Shown one piece after another: positions 17,405-24,969 of a stretch of 64,000 nt of DNA. The notes beneath the pieces were generated by a model that saw only the letters and a program-made list of their open reading frames with translations, ran no database searches and was not told where the DNA came from. Source of the stretch: UBA2287 sp964479665 (GTDB lineage: Bacteria > Bacteroidota > Bacteroidia > Bacteroidales > Tenuifilaceae); the NCBI GenBank assembly GCA_964479665.1, contig CAYZNN010000001.1, positions 1-64,000 on the forward strand. The letters are read 5' to 3'. Position 1 is the stretch's first letter. The number at the start of each line of letters is the position of its first letter. The position numbers were made by a program, and so were the translations under genes.

Positions 17405-18169
17405 ATGCATCTAGTTAAAACGGAAGAGGAAATAGAACTTCTTAGGCATAATGCCGAATTGGTTTCAAAAACTCTTGCTGAGGTAGGCAAGCATATCAGA
17501 CCAGGGGTAACCACCCTTTATCTCGATAAAATTGCGGAAACCTTCATTAGAGATCATGGTGCGATTCCCGGATTTTTGGGATTCAATGGATACCCAAACG
17601 CTCTGTGCACCTCAGTAAACGATGCCGTAGTACATGGCATCCCGTCTGGCTACGTGTTACAGGAAGGCGACATAGTTTCTGTCGATTGTGGAACTGTAAT
17701 GCATGGATTTTATGGCGACTCTGCTTATACTTTTGGTGTAGGACAAATTGCCCCTGAAGTTCATAAATTGCTCGAAGTAACCAAGGAAAGCTTGTACCGC
17801 GGCATTCAAAAGGCAATCCATGGGTTAAGAGTAGGCGATATATCGCAGGAGGTTCAACAATTTGCAGAAATAAACGGGTTCTCGGTTGTACGAGAGTTGG
17901 TTGGTCACGGATTGGGAAAAACCATGCACGAACGTCCCGAAGTCCCCAACTACGGCCAACGTGGTAAAGGCTCGTTGTTGGTTGAAGGTATGGCCATTTG
18001 CATTGAGCCTATGATAAACATGGGTAAGCGACAGGTATACCAGGACAAGGATGGATGGACCATACGTACACTCGACCGCAAGCCGTCGGCTCATTTCGAA
18101 CTAACAGTAATTGTTAGAAAAGAACAATCTGAAGTTATATCAACGTTTAAGTACATTGAGTCACCTTAA
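17405..18169 (+). CDS. map: methionine aminopeptidase, type I
   Basis: This enzyme removes the initiator methionine from nascent proteins. The 254-residue protein has the five dimetal ligands: two Asp in VSVDCGTVMHGFYGDSAY, His in VGHGLGKTMHERP, Glu in AICIEPMINMG and Glu in AHFELTVIV. The substrate-binding His in VVHGIPSG is also present. It follows secY by 26 bases and precedes infA by 23, the usual secY-map-infA order. The gap before it has overlapping palindromes (17387-17404), described in the findings. Confidence 0.97.
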   Translation: MHLVKTEEEIELLRHNAELVSKTLAEVGKHIRPGVTTLYLDKIAETFIRDHGAIPGFLGFNGYPNALCTSVNDAVVHGIPSGYVLQEGDIVSVDCGTVMHGFYGDSAYTFGVGQIAPEVHKLLEVTKESLYRGIQKAIHGLRVGDISQEVQQFAEINGFSVVRELVGHGLGKTMHERPEVPNYGQRGKGSLLVEGMAICIEPMINMGKRQVYQDKDGWTIRTLDRKPSAHFELTVIVRKEQSEVISTFKYIESP

Positions 18170-18192
18170 CAACATTAACAACAATTAAAAGA

Positions 18193-18411
18193 ATGGCTAA
18201 ACAACCTGCCATAGAAAAAGATGGAACCATTATTGAGGCGCTTTCGAACGCCATGTTCCGAGTTGAACTCGATAATGGGCATGTTATTACGGCTCACATT
18301 TCTGGCAAAATGAGAATGCACTACATTAAAATTTTGCCAGGTGATAAGGTACGCGTTGAAATGTCGCCTTACGACCTTACAAAAGGTAGAATATCTTTCA
18401 GATACAAGTAA
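18193..18411 (+). CDS. infA: translation initiation factor IF-1
   Basis: IF-1 occupies the A site during initiation. The 72-residue OB-fold protein reads MAKQPAIEKDGTIIEALSN at the start and contains NAMFRVELDNGHVITAHISG and MRMHYIKILPGDKVRVEMSP, all conserved. It is placed between map and rpmJ, 23 bases from each. Confidence 0.98.
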   Translation: MAKQPAIEKDGTIIEALSNAMFRVELDNGHVITAHISGKMRMHYIKILPGDKVRVEMSPYDLTKGRISFRYK

Positions 18412-18434
18412 TTAACCGAAAACTAAATAATGTC

Positions 18435-18551
18435 ATGAAGGTTAGAGCATCGATAAAAAAGCGCAGCGAAGATTGCAAAATCGTTAAGCGCAAAGGGCGT
18501 TTGTACGTGATTAACAAAAAAAATCCGAAATTTAAACAACGCCAAGGATAA
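18435..18551 (+). CDS. rpmJ: 50S ribosomal protein L36, zinc-free type
   Basis: This 38-residue protein starts MKVRASIKKRSEDCKIVKRK and ends NPKFKQRQG. The L36 fold normally binds zinc through Cys-Cys-Cys-His; here only one of these, the Cys in EDCKIV, is present, so the zinc site is lost. This C-minus form is usual in Bacteroidota. The location between infA and rpsM is the canonical one. The call is by direct translation. Confidence 0.97.
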   Translation: MKVRASIKKRSEDCKIVKRKGRLYVINKKNPKFKQRQG

Positions 18552-18556
18552 TTTAT

Positions 18557-18564
18557 TAATTTTG
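18557..18564 (+). promoter_or_regulatory. possible internal promoter before rpsM (-7 element)
   Basis: TAATTTTG matches the TAnnTTTG -7 consensus and ends 26 bases before the rpsM start, in the 39-base gap after rpmJ. No clear TTTG lies at the ideal distance upstream, so the call rests on the -7 element alone. If real, it would allow separate control of S13, S11, S4, RpoA and L17. Confidence 0.35.
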
Positions 18565-18590
18565 TACCCTAATTTTTTTAAGCACAGAAT

Positions 18591-18968
18591 ATGGCACGTA
18601 TTGTAGGTGTTGACTTACCTAAAAACAAAAGAGGCGAAGTTGCCCTAACCTATATTTTCGGGATAGGCCGCAACAGCGCACGCCAGATATTAACCAAGGC
18701 TGGAGTAGACCTCGACACAAAGGTAAAGGATTGGAATGACGAGCAGATAACTAGTATCCGCTCCATTTTAAATGAAGGCTACAAAGTGGAGGGTGAACTT
18801 CGTTCAACCGTTCAACTTAGTATTAAGCGCCTGATGGATATCGGATGCTACAGAGGCATTCGTCATCGCTTGGGACTACCCGTGAGGGGACAAAGCACCA
18901 AGAATAATGCGAGAACTCGCAAAGGAAGGAAAAAAACCGTTGCCAACAAGAAGAAAGCAACCAAATAG
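18591..18968 (+). CDS. rpsM: 30S ribosomal protein S13
   Basis: S13 of the 30S head contacts P-site tRNA and forms bridges with the 50S subunit. The 125-residue protein has MARIVGVDLPKNKRGEVALT, the helix-hairpin-helix-like IFGIGRNSARQILTKAGV and the C-terminal GCYRGIRHRLGLPVRGQ followed by a basic tail TKNNARTRKGRKKTV. It begins the alpha-operon part of the cluster and is 10 bases from rpsK. Confidence 0.98.
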   Translation: MARIVGVDLPKNKRGEVALTYIFGIGRNSARQILTKAGVDLDTKVKDWNDEQITSIRSILNEGYKVEGELRSTVQLSIKRLMDIGCYRGIRHRLGLPVRGQSTKNNARTRKGRKKTVANKKKATK

Positions 18969-18978
18969 TTGATACATT

Positions 18979-19368
18979 ATGGCTAAGAAACCAGGAACAG
19001 TTAAGAAAAAGGTCGTTAAAATTGAGCCAGTAGGGCAGGCTCATGTCCATTCTTCTTTCAACAATATTATTGTAACCATAACCAATAGCACCGGACAGGT
19101 TATCTCGTGGTCGTCTGCTGGAAAAAAGGGCTTCAAGGGTTCCAAAAAGAACACTCCTTATGCTGCCCAAACAGCTGCAGCCGATTGCGCAAAAACCGCA
19201 TTCGACTTGGGAGTTAGGAAGGTAAAAGTATTCGTTAAAGGCCCTGGTGCTGGTCGCGAATCGGCTATCCGTACCATTAACTCTACAGGAATTGAGGTTA
19301 CAGAAATAGTTGATGTTACTCCACTTCCTCATAACGGATGCCGCCCTCCAAAGAGGCGCAGGGTGTAG
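18979..19368 (+). CDS. rpsK: 30S ribosomal protein S11
   Basis: S11 lies on the 30S platform near the Shine-Dalgarno duplex. The 129-residue protein has HVHSSFNNIIVTITNSTGQV, GFKGSKKNTPYAAQTAA and the C-terminal TPLPHNGCRPPKRRRV, all standard. The NG pair near the C-terminus, often an isoaspartate site, is present. In Bacteroidota the platform proteins help sequester the anti-Shine-Dalgarno sequence, which fits the lack of clear ribosome binding sites throughout this window. Confidence 0.98.
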   Translation: MAKKPGTVKKKVVKIEPVGQAHVHSSFNNIIVTITNSTGQVISWSSAGKKGFKGSKKNTPYAAQTAAADCAKTAFDLGVRKVKVFVKGPGAGRESAIRTINSTGIEVTEIVDVTPLPHNGCRPPKRRRV

Positions 19369-19414
19369 TAATAGCTTTATCATTATTTACAGAATTATTA
19401 AATAGTAATTAAGA

Positions 19415-20023
19415 ATGGCAAGATATACTGGACCAACCACCAAAATTGCAAGAAAATTTGGTGAACCCATTTTTGGACCCGACAGGGTTTTTGAAAAAAA
19501 GAACTATCCTCCAGGAATGCATGGGATTAACAAGAAACGCAGAAAAGTTTCTGAGTATGGAACCCAACTCATGGAGAAACAAAAGGCAAAGTTCACTTAT
19601 GGCGTACTTGAGCGCCAGTTTGAAAATACCTTTATGAAAGCTTCTCGAATGAAGGGTATTACTGGCGAAATACTATTGCAGCTCCTTGAGGCTCGTTTGG
19701 ACAATGTAGTTTACCGCTTAGGCATTGCTCCTACCCGCATGGCAGCTCGCCAATTGGTATCGCACCGCCATATTGCCGTTAATGGCAAGGTAGTGAACAT
19801 CCCTTCGTATACTCTAAAACCAGGCGATGTAGTTGGTGTTCGAGAGAAATCGAAATCACTCGAAGTGATTAACGAAGCCCTCACATTGAATAGAAGCACC
19901 AAGTACTCATGGCTTGAGTGGGATAAGGACTCGTATTCGGGCAAGTACCTAAATAACCCTGAGCGTACCGACATCCCCGAAAACATAAAGGAACAACTTA
20001 TTGTTGAATTGTACTCCAAGTAA
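19415..20023 (+). CDS. rpsD: 30S ribosomal protein S4
   Basis: S4 is a primary 16S rRNA binder and accuracy protein. The 202-residue protein begins MARYTGPTTKIARKFGE and includes the S4 RNA-binding domain RLDNVVYRLGIAPTRMAARQ with LVSHRHIAVNGKVVNIPSY. The N-terminal zinc-binding cysteines of some S4 proteins are missing, so this is the zinc-free type. It lies between rpsK and rpoA (gaps 46 and 11 bases), as in other bacterial alpha operons. Confidence 0.98.
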   Translation: MARYTGPTTKIARKFGEPIFGPDRVFEKKNYPPGMHGINKKRRKVSEYGTQLMEKQKAKFTYGVLERQFENTFMKASRMKGITGEILLQLLEARLDNVVYRLGIAPTRMAARQLVSHRHIAVNGKVVNIPSYTLKPGDVVGVREKSKSLEVINEALTLNRSTKYSWLEWDKDSYSGKYLNNPERTDIPENIKEQLIVELYSK

Positions 20024-20034
20024 AAACTAACCGA

Positions 20035-21027
20035 ATGGCAATTCTGGCATTTCAAAAACCCGATAAGGTAATTATGCTCGACTCTACCGAAACCTTCGGT
20101 AGGTTTGAGTTTAGGCCTCTTGAGCCTGGATATGGTATAACTGTGGGAAATGCTCTCCGCAGAATACTGCTTTCTTCTCTCGAAGGCTATGCAATTACTT
20201 CTATCAAAATTTCAGGTGTCGACCACGAATTCTCCACCATACGTGGTGTTATGGAGGATTTACCTGAAATTATCCTCAATCTTAAACAGGTTCGCTTAAA
20301 AAAAGTTGTTGAGGGTATCGATGAGGAGAAAGCAACCATTTCCATTTCTGGTCAGAATGAATTTAAAGCCGGATTCCTTTCCAACTTCCTTACAGGTTTT
20401 AAGGTATTGAACCCTGAACTGGTTATTTGCAGAATGGAGCCCGACGTTAAAATTGAAATTCAGGTTTCGATTAGAAAAGGACGTGGATATGTTCCATCAG
20501 ATGAGAATAAATCAGAAGATGCTGAATTTGGGGTAATTCCCATCGACTCCATCCACACTCCAATTAAAAACGTTAAGTATCAGGTTGATAATTTCAGGGT
20601 TGAGCAGAAGACAGACTACGAAAAGTTGGTTTTTGAAATTTTAACCGACGGCAGTATTCATCCAAAGGATGCACTGAAAGAGGCTGCAAAAATACTCATC
20701 CATCATTTCATGCTTTTCTCCGATGAGAAAATTACTCTCGATTCGGATGATAAGTATGCAACTGAGGAGTTCGATGAGGAAGTACTTCACATGCGTCAAC
20801 TGCTTAAAACCCGTTTGGTCGACCTCGACCTTTCGGTGCGCGCATTGAACTGCCTTAAAGCAGCCGATGTTGAAACCTTGGGTGAATTGGTTAGTTTCAA
20901 TAAAAACGATTTATTGAAATTCAGAAACTTCGGAAAGAAGTCGCTTACCGAACTAGAGGATCTTCTTCAGAATATGAACCTCTCCTTCGGAATGGATATT
21001 ACAAAATATAAACTTGACAAGGAATAA
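20035..21027 (+). CDS. rpoA: RNA polymerase alpha subunit
   Basis: Alpha dimerises to nucleate RNA polymerase assembly. The 330-residue protein has the N-terminal dimerisation domain (FEFRPLEPGYGITVGNALRR, ISSLEGYAITSIKI-like sequence) and the C-terminal DNA- and activator-contacting domain from about residue 255 (LSVRALNCLKAADVETLGEL and FRNFGKKSLTELEDLL). It follows rpsD by 11 bases and precedes rplQ by 5. Confidence 0.98.
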   Translation: MAILAFQKPDKVIMLDSTETFGRFEFRPLEPGYGITVGNALRRILLSSLEGYAITSIKISGVDHEFSTIRGVMEDLPEIILNLKQVRLKKVVEGIDEEKATISISGQNEFKAGFLSNFLTGFKVLNPELVICRMEPDVKIEIQVSIRKGRGYVPSDENKSEDAEFGVIPIDSIHTPIKNVKYQVDNFRVEQKTDYEKLVFEILTDGSIHPKDALKEAAKILIHHFMLFSDEKITLDSDDKYATEEFDEEVLHMRQLLKTRLVDLDLSVRALNCLKAADVETLGELVSFNKNDLLKFRNFGKKSLTELEDLLQNMNLSFGMDITKYKLDKE

Positions 21028-21032
21028 TTGCG

Positions 21033-21545
21033 ATGAGGCATAATAAGAAATTCAATCATTTAGGACGCACAAGTTCTCACCGTAAGGCAATGTTAGCTAA
21101 TATGGCTGCATCGCTTATAATACACAAGCGTATAACAACTACAGTAGCCAAAGCCAAAGCACTTCGGGTGTATGTTGAACCTCTCATTACCAAGAGCAAG
21201 GACGATACTACCCACTCGCGCCGTACTGTATTTGCTTACCTAAAAGACAAGTATGCGGTATCGGAACTGTTTCGCGATGTAGCTGTAAAGGTTGCCAATC
21301 GGCCCGGTGGCTATACTCGTATTCTCAAAACTGGAACACGTATGGGCGACAACTCCGAAATGTGTTTCATTGAGTTGGTTGATTATAACACCACTTACGT
21401 TAACGAGAAGAAAGCAGCCCCTGCAAAAAGAACCAGAAGGGGTGCAAAAACGAAAAAGGAGGAGACCACTGAACAGGCAAAGCAAATAGAACGCAAGGTA
21501 GAAGAGACTAAAACCTCAGAGAACACGCCTGCCGGTGCAGAGTAG
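21033..21545 (+). CDS. rplQ: 50S ribosomal protein L17
   Basis: L17 lies near the exit tunnel. The first 120 residues are the conserved domain (MRHNKKFNHLGRTSSHRKAM, LFRDVAVKVANRPGGYTRI, RMGDNSEMCFIELVDYN). The last 50 residues form a charged, probably disordered Lys/Glu/Thr-rich extension, giving 170 residues against about 127 in E. coli; such tails are common in Bacteroidota. It closes the cluster, followed directly by a strong terminator. Confidence 0.98.
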   Translation: MRHNKKFNHLGRTSSHRKAMLANMAASLIIHKRITTTVAKAKALRVYVEPLITKSKDDTTHSRRTVFAYLKDKYAVSELFRDVAVKVANRPGGYTRILKTGTRMGDNSEMCFIELVDYNTTYVNEKKAAPAKRTRRGAKTKKEETTEQAKQIERKVEETKTSENTPAGAE

Positions 21546-21567
21546 CAAGCAACACTTATTAATATTT

Positions 21568-21603
21568 AAAAGGGGTTGGCAATCGCGCCAAATCCCTTTT
21601 TTT
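21568..21603 (+). terminator. terminator of the ribosomal cluster
   Basis: AAAAGGGG-TTGGC pairs with GCCAA-AT-CCCTTTT around a small AATCGC loop and runs into seven T residues (21597-21603). It lies 22 bases after the rplQ stop and 44 before the eno start, so it ends the long rpsL-rplQ transcript. Confidence 0.88.
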
Positions 21604-21646
21604 ATGTAATTTTAAGGTTTTCGTTTAACATTTAAATGCTGAAAAT

Positions 21647-22939
21647 ATGGGACAAATAGTTAGTATTCATGCACGTGAAATTCTCGACTCGCGTGGAAAT
21701 CCTACCCTTGAGGTAGATGTAATTACTGAAGATGGTAATTTCGGTCGAGCTGCCGTTCCGAGTGGTGCTTCTACTGGCGTACATGAGGCTGTAGAATTAC
21801 GCGACGGAGATAATAGCCGTTACTTAGGTAAAGGTGTACAAAGGGCGGTAAATAATGTAAACTCAATTATTGCAGAAGAAATTGTTGGTATGCATGTAAT
21901 TGAACAACAAGCTATAGACGAGGCGCTAATTAAGTTAGATGGTACTGAGAATAAGGCAAATTTAGGAGCTAATGCCATATTAGGCGTTTCTTTAGCAGTG
22001 GCACATGCAGCTGCTCAGGCCACTGGTCAACCCTTGTATAGGTATGTAGGTGGTGTAAATGCCTGCACACTGCCAATACCCATGATGAACATTATTAATG
22101 GGGGTTCGCATGCCGATAATAGCATCGATTTTCAAGAATATATGATTATGCCTGTAGGAGCACCAAACTTTACCGAGGCTATAAGAATGGGAGCAGAAGT
22201 GTTTCATAATCTGAAATCGGTACTCAAAAAGAATGGGTATTCAACCAATGTTGGTGATGAAGGGGGATTTGCACCCAACTTAAAATCGAACGAAGAGGCC
22301 ATTACTGTTATTCTTCAAGCCATCGAAAAGGCTGGTTATCGCCCCGGTGAAGATATATACCTTGCACTGGATCCTGCATCTTCCGAGTATTTCAAACCAG
22401 AGGAGAATGTATACCACCTACATAAGTCAACAGGCGACAAGTTAACACCAAGCCAAATGGTGGATTATTGGAAGAATTGGGTTGATAAATATCCAATAGT
22501 ATCGATTGAGGATGGAATGGCTGAGGATGATTGGGATGGTTGGAGGTTAATAACAAAAACCATGGGGGATCGGGTTCAACTGGTTGGCGACGATTTATTT
22601 GTAACTAATGTTAAGCGATTGCAAAAAGGAATTGATGAGAAAGCCGGGAATAGCATTCTTATTAAGGTGAATCAAATTGGAACGCTTACCGAAACAATTA
22701 ATGCAGTTCGCCTGGCCGATATTCATGCCATGACTTCAATTATGAGCCATCGCTCGGGCGAAACAGAAGATTCGACTATAGCCCACTTAGCTGTTGCTTT
22801 AAATACCGGTTTAATTAAAACAGGTTCCGCTTCACGTTCCGACCGGATAGCAAAGTATAACGAACTCATTCGCATTGAAGAAATGCTAGGCTCGTCGGCA
22901 CGGTATTTAGGTAAAACCTTCAAGTACGCAAAAAGATAG
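21647..22939 (+). CDS. eno: enolase (phosphopyruvate hydratase)
   Basis: Enolase converts 2-phosphoglycerate to phosphoenolpyruvate in glycolysis. At 430 residues it is full length. The N-terminal domain has AREILDSRGNPTLEVDV and the SGASTGVHEAVELRDGD loop. The barrel carries the acidic Mg ligands in IYLALDPASSE, VSIEDGMAEDDWDGW and QLVGDDLFVTN, and the catalytic Lys in ILIKVNQIGTLTET. The terminal signature is SHRSGETEDSTIAHLAVALN. It stands alone between two terminators. Confidence 0.98.
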   Translation: MGQIVSIHAREILDSRGNPTLEVDVITEDGNFGRAAVPSGASTGVHEAVELRDGDNSRYLGKGVQRAVNNVNSIIAEEIVGMHVIEQQAIDEALIKLDGTENKANLGANAILGVSLAVAHAAAQATGQPLYRYVGGVNACTLPIPMMNIINGGSHADNSIDFQEYMIMPVGAPNFTEAIRMGAEVFHNLKSVLKKNGYSTNVGDEGGFAPNLKSNEEAITVILQAIEKAGYRPGEDIYLALDPASSEYFKPEENVYHLHKSTGDKLTPSQMVDYWKNWVDKYPIVSIEDGMAEDDWDGWRLITKTMGDRVQLVGDDLFVTNVKRLQKGIDEKAGNSILIKVNQIGTLTETINAVRLADIHAMTSIMSHRSGETEDSTIAHLAVALNTGLIKTGSASRSDRIAKYNELIRIEEMLGSSARYLGKTFKYAKR

Positions 22940-22957
22940 TTTTTACTTTTTTTTCGC

Positions 22958-22989
22958 GAGGGCATGCTAACCAAGCATGCCCTTTTTTT
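22958..22989 (+). terminator. rho-independent terminator after eno
   Basis: A perfect 9-bp stem GGGCATGCT/AGCATGCCC (22960-22968 and 22974-22982) with a 5-base loop is followed by seven T residues. It lies 20 bases after the eno stop and 36 bases before the next start codon. Confidence 0.93.
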
Positions 22990-23018
22990 GTTTATCTTAA
23001 CGCATCAAATAATTGATT

Positions 23019-24923
23019 ATGCCATATAGTAGTCTTTCTGAACTAGTAAAAAAGCTCGAAGCAAAAGGTAAACTGAAGCGTGTTAAAGAATTTGTTGACC
23101 CCGTGCTTGAAATTACTGAGGTAACTGATAGGATTTTTAAAAACAAGGAACAAGCCACCGCGCTACTTTTTGAGAATAATGGAACCGATTTCCCGGTGCT
23201 TACCAATATTTTTGCATCGGATGAACTGCTTTCGCTCTCCTTGGGTATCGAGAACCCCGAAAGTGTTTCGCAAAGGGTTTCTGAAATGCTCTCGATGGTT
23301 ACCTCAAAACAGGAAGGAATTCTTAATAAATTAAAATTGCTTCCCAAGCTTGCCAGTGTGGCCAAATGGTTTCCAAAAAGAATTTCAGGGAGAGGTGCCT
23401 GTCAGGAAGTTGTGCATATGAACCCCGATCTAAGCAAAATTCCTGTACTAAAATGCTGGCCCTACGATGGTGGTAGGTTTATAACGCTACCTCTTGTTCA
23501 TACTGTTAGCCCAATTTCGGGAATGAGAAACGTGGGGATGTACCGTATGCAAATTTTTGGACCTAATTTAACAGGGATGCATTGGCATAGGCATAAAACC
23601 GGTGCTCAGCATTACAGAGAATATAAAGCCAAAAATGAGCTTATGCCCGTGGCTGTTGCCATTGGGGGCGATCCTGTATACTCTTATTGTGCCACAGCAC
23701 CGCTCCCCGAGAATGTGGATGAATACCTTCTGGCAGGCTTTCTTAGAGGAAAGCGTGTAAAAATGGTTAAATGCTTAACTATAGATTTAGAGGTGCCCTG
23801 CGATGTCGATTTTGTAATTGAAGGATATGTCGATCCGTCGGAAGACCTAATTTGGGAGGGCCCCTTTGGAGACCATACGGGTTTCTATTCTCTAGCCGAT
23901 TGGTACCCAAAATTCCATGTAACTTGCATTACGCACAGAAAAAATGCAATTTATCCCGCTACCATTGTCGGAGTACCACCAATGGAGGATGCATTTATTG
24001 CCAAACTAACCGAAAAGATCTTCATTTCGCCCATTAGGTTTGCAATGGCTCCCGAAATGGTTGATATGCACTTGCCCGACGAGGGTGTAGCCCATAACTT
24101 AACAATTGTTAGTATAAATAAATCATATCCTGGACAAGCATACAAGGTGGGTTGTGCACTTTGGGGTGCAGGTCAAATGATGTTTAATAAGGTTATGGTG
24201 GTTGTCGATAGCAATATTGATGTTCACAACCCACTTGATGTTGCAAAAGCTATTGCTGCACATTTCAATCCTTTAACCGATTTCTTCCTGGCAAAGGGGC
24301 CCCTCGATGTGCTCGACCATGCATCGGATAAATTTGCATTTGGTGGTAAAATTATTATCGATGCAACAACAAAACTTTGTGAAGAATTATCGTTAAAGTA
24401 CAATAACGGTCAAATTGTAACTTTTCCTGAAATTGAATCGGTAATCGGAACTATAAACGGATTATTTTCGATTAACTTTAGTTTAATGAGGAGTGGGATA
24501 CCAATTGCAATCATTGGAATTGACAAGAGTAAGGGGGTTATACCGAAAACGATTGCCCATGAGTTTTTAAGTAAACTTAATGGTTGTATGCCATCCATTT
24601 TGCTTATGGTTGATAAAGAGCTGCACATTGAAGACTATTCGGTAGTGGCCTGGTTTACATTAGGAAATATCGATTCGCTTCGCGATTGCTATAGAATAGT
24701 ACTAAACGAAGGAAGATCAGCCTCCTTGGTAATCGATGGAACTCGTAAGTTTTACGAGTCAGACCGTTTTTTAAGGCAATGGCCAAATGTGGTAGTTAGC
24801 AGCGAGGAAACCATAGCAGTGGTAGACGCAAAATGGAAGAAGCTCAACATAGGCGCATTTATTGCATCCCCCTCATTACGAATGAATCATTTGGTACATG
24901 GAAATGATGCTATAGTGTTATGA
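23019..24923 (+). CDS. UbiD-family prenylated-FMN decarboxylase (probable menaquinone-pathway or aromatic acid decarboxylase)
   Basis: The family removes carboxyl groups from aromatic or alpha,beta-unsaturated acids using prenylated FMN made by UbiX. The 634-residue form matches the long Bacteroidota members often annotated as menaquinone biosynthesis decarboxylase. Segments that fit UbiD are MQIFGPNLTGMHWHRHKTG, DPVYSYCATAPLPENV, PCDVDFVIEGYVDP and EGPFGDHTGFYS, the last holding a conserved Glu. I use the ATG at 23019; a TTG two codons upstream is possible. Substrate is not decided by sequence; no UbiX or other quinone gene is in the window. It follows the eno terminator. Confidence 0.85.
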   Translation: MPYSSLSELVKKLEAKGKLKRVKEFVDPVLEITEVTDRIFKNKEQATALLFENNGTDFPVLTNIFASDELLSLSLGIENPESVSQRVSEMLSMVTSKQEGILNKLKLLPKLASVAKWFPKRISGRGACQEVVHMNPDLSKIPVLKCWPYDGGRFITLPLVHTVSPISGMRNVGMYRMQIFGPNLTGMHWHRHKTGAQHYREYKAKNELMPVAVAIGGDPVYSYCATAPLPENVDEYLLAGFLRGKRVKMVKCLTIDLEVPCDVDFVIEGYVDPSEDLIWEGPFGDHTGFYSLADWYPKFHVTCITHRKNAIYPATIVGVPPMEDAFIAKLTEKIFISPIRFAMAPEMVDMHLPDEGVAHNLTIVSINKSYPGQAYKVGCALWGAGQMMFNKVMVVVDSNIDVHNPLDVAKAIAAHFNPLTDFFLAKGPLDVLDHASDKFAFGGKIIIDATTKLCEELSLKYNNGQIVTFPEIESVIGTINGLFSINFSLMRSGIPIAIIGIDKSKGVIPKTIAHEFLSKLNGCMPSILLMVDKELHIEDYSVVAWFTLGNIDSLRDCYRIVLNEGRSASLVIDGTRKFYESDRFLRQWPNVVVSSEETIAVVDAKWKKLNIGAFIASPSLRMNHLVHGNDAIVL

Positions 24924-24969
24924 AAAAGGCAAACCCAACCAATTAGTTTTTTTGCTATATTGGTAAACT

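Noticed and set aside
18823..19383. 186-codon minus-strand frame across rpsM and rpsK
   Set aside because: It overlaps two unambiguous ribosomal genes.
4687..21545. Search for a mobile element or foreign insertion inside the ribosomal cluster
   Set aside because: Gene order is unbroken and all gaps are below 50 bases.
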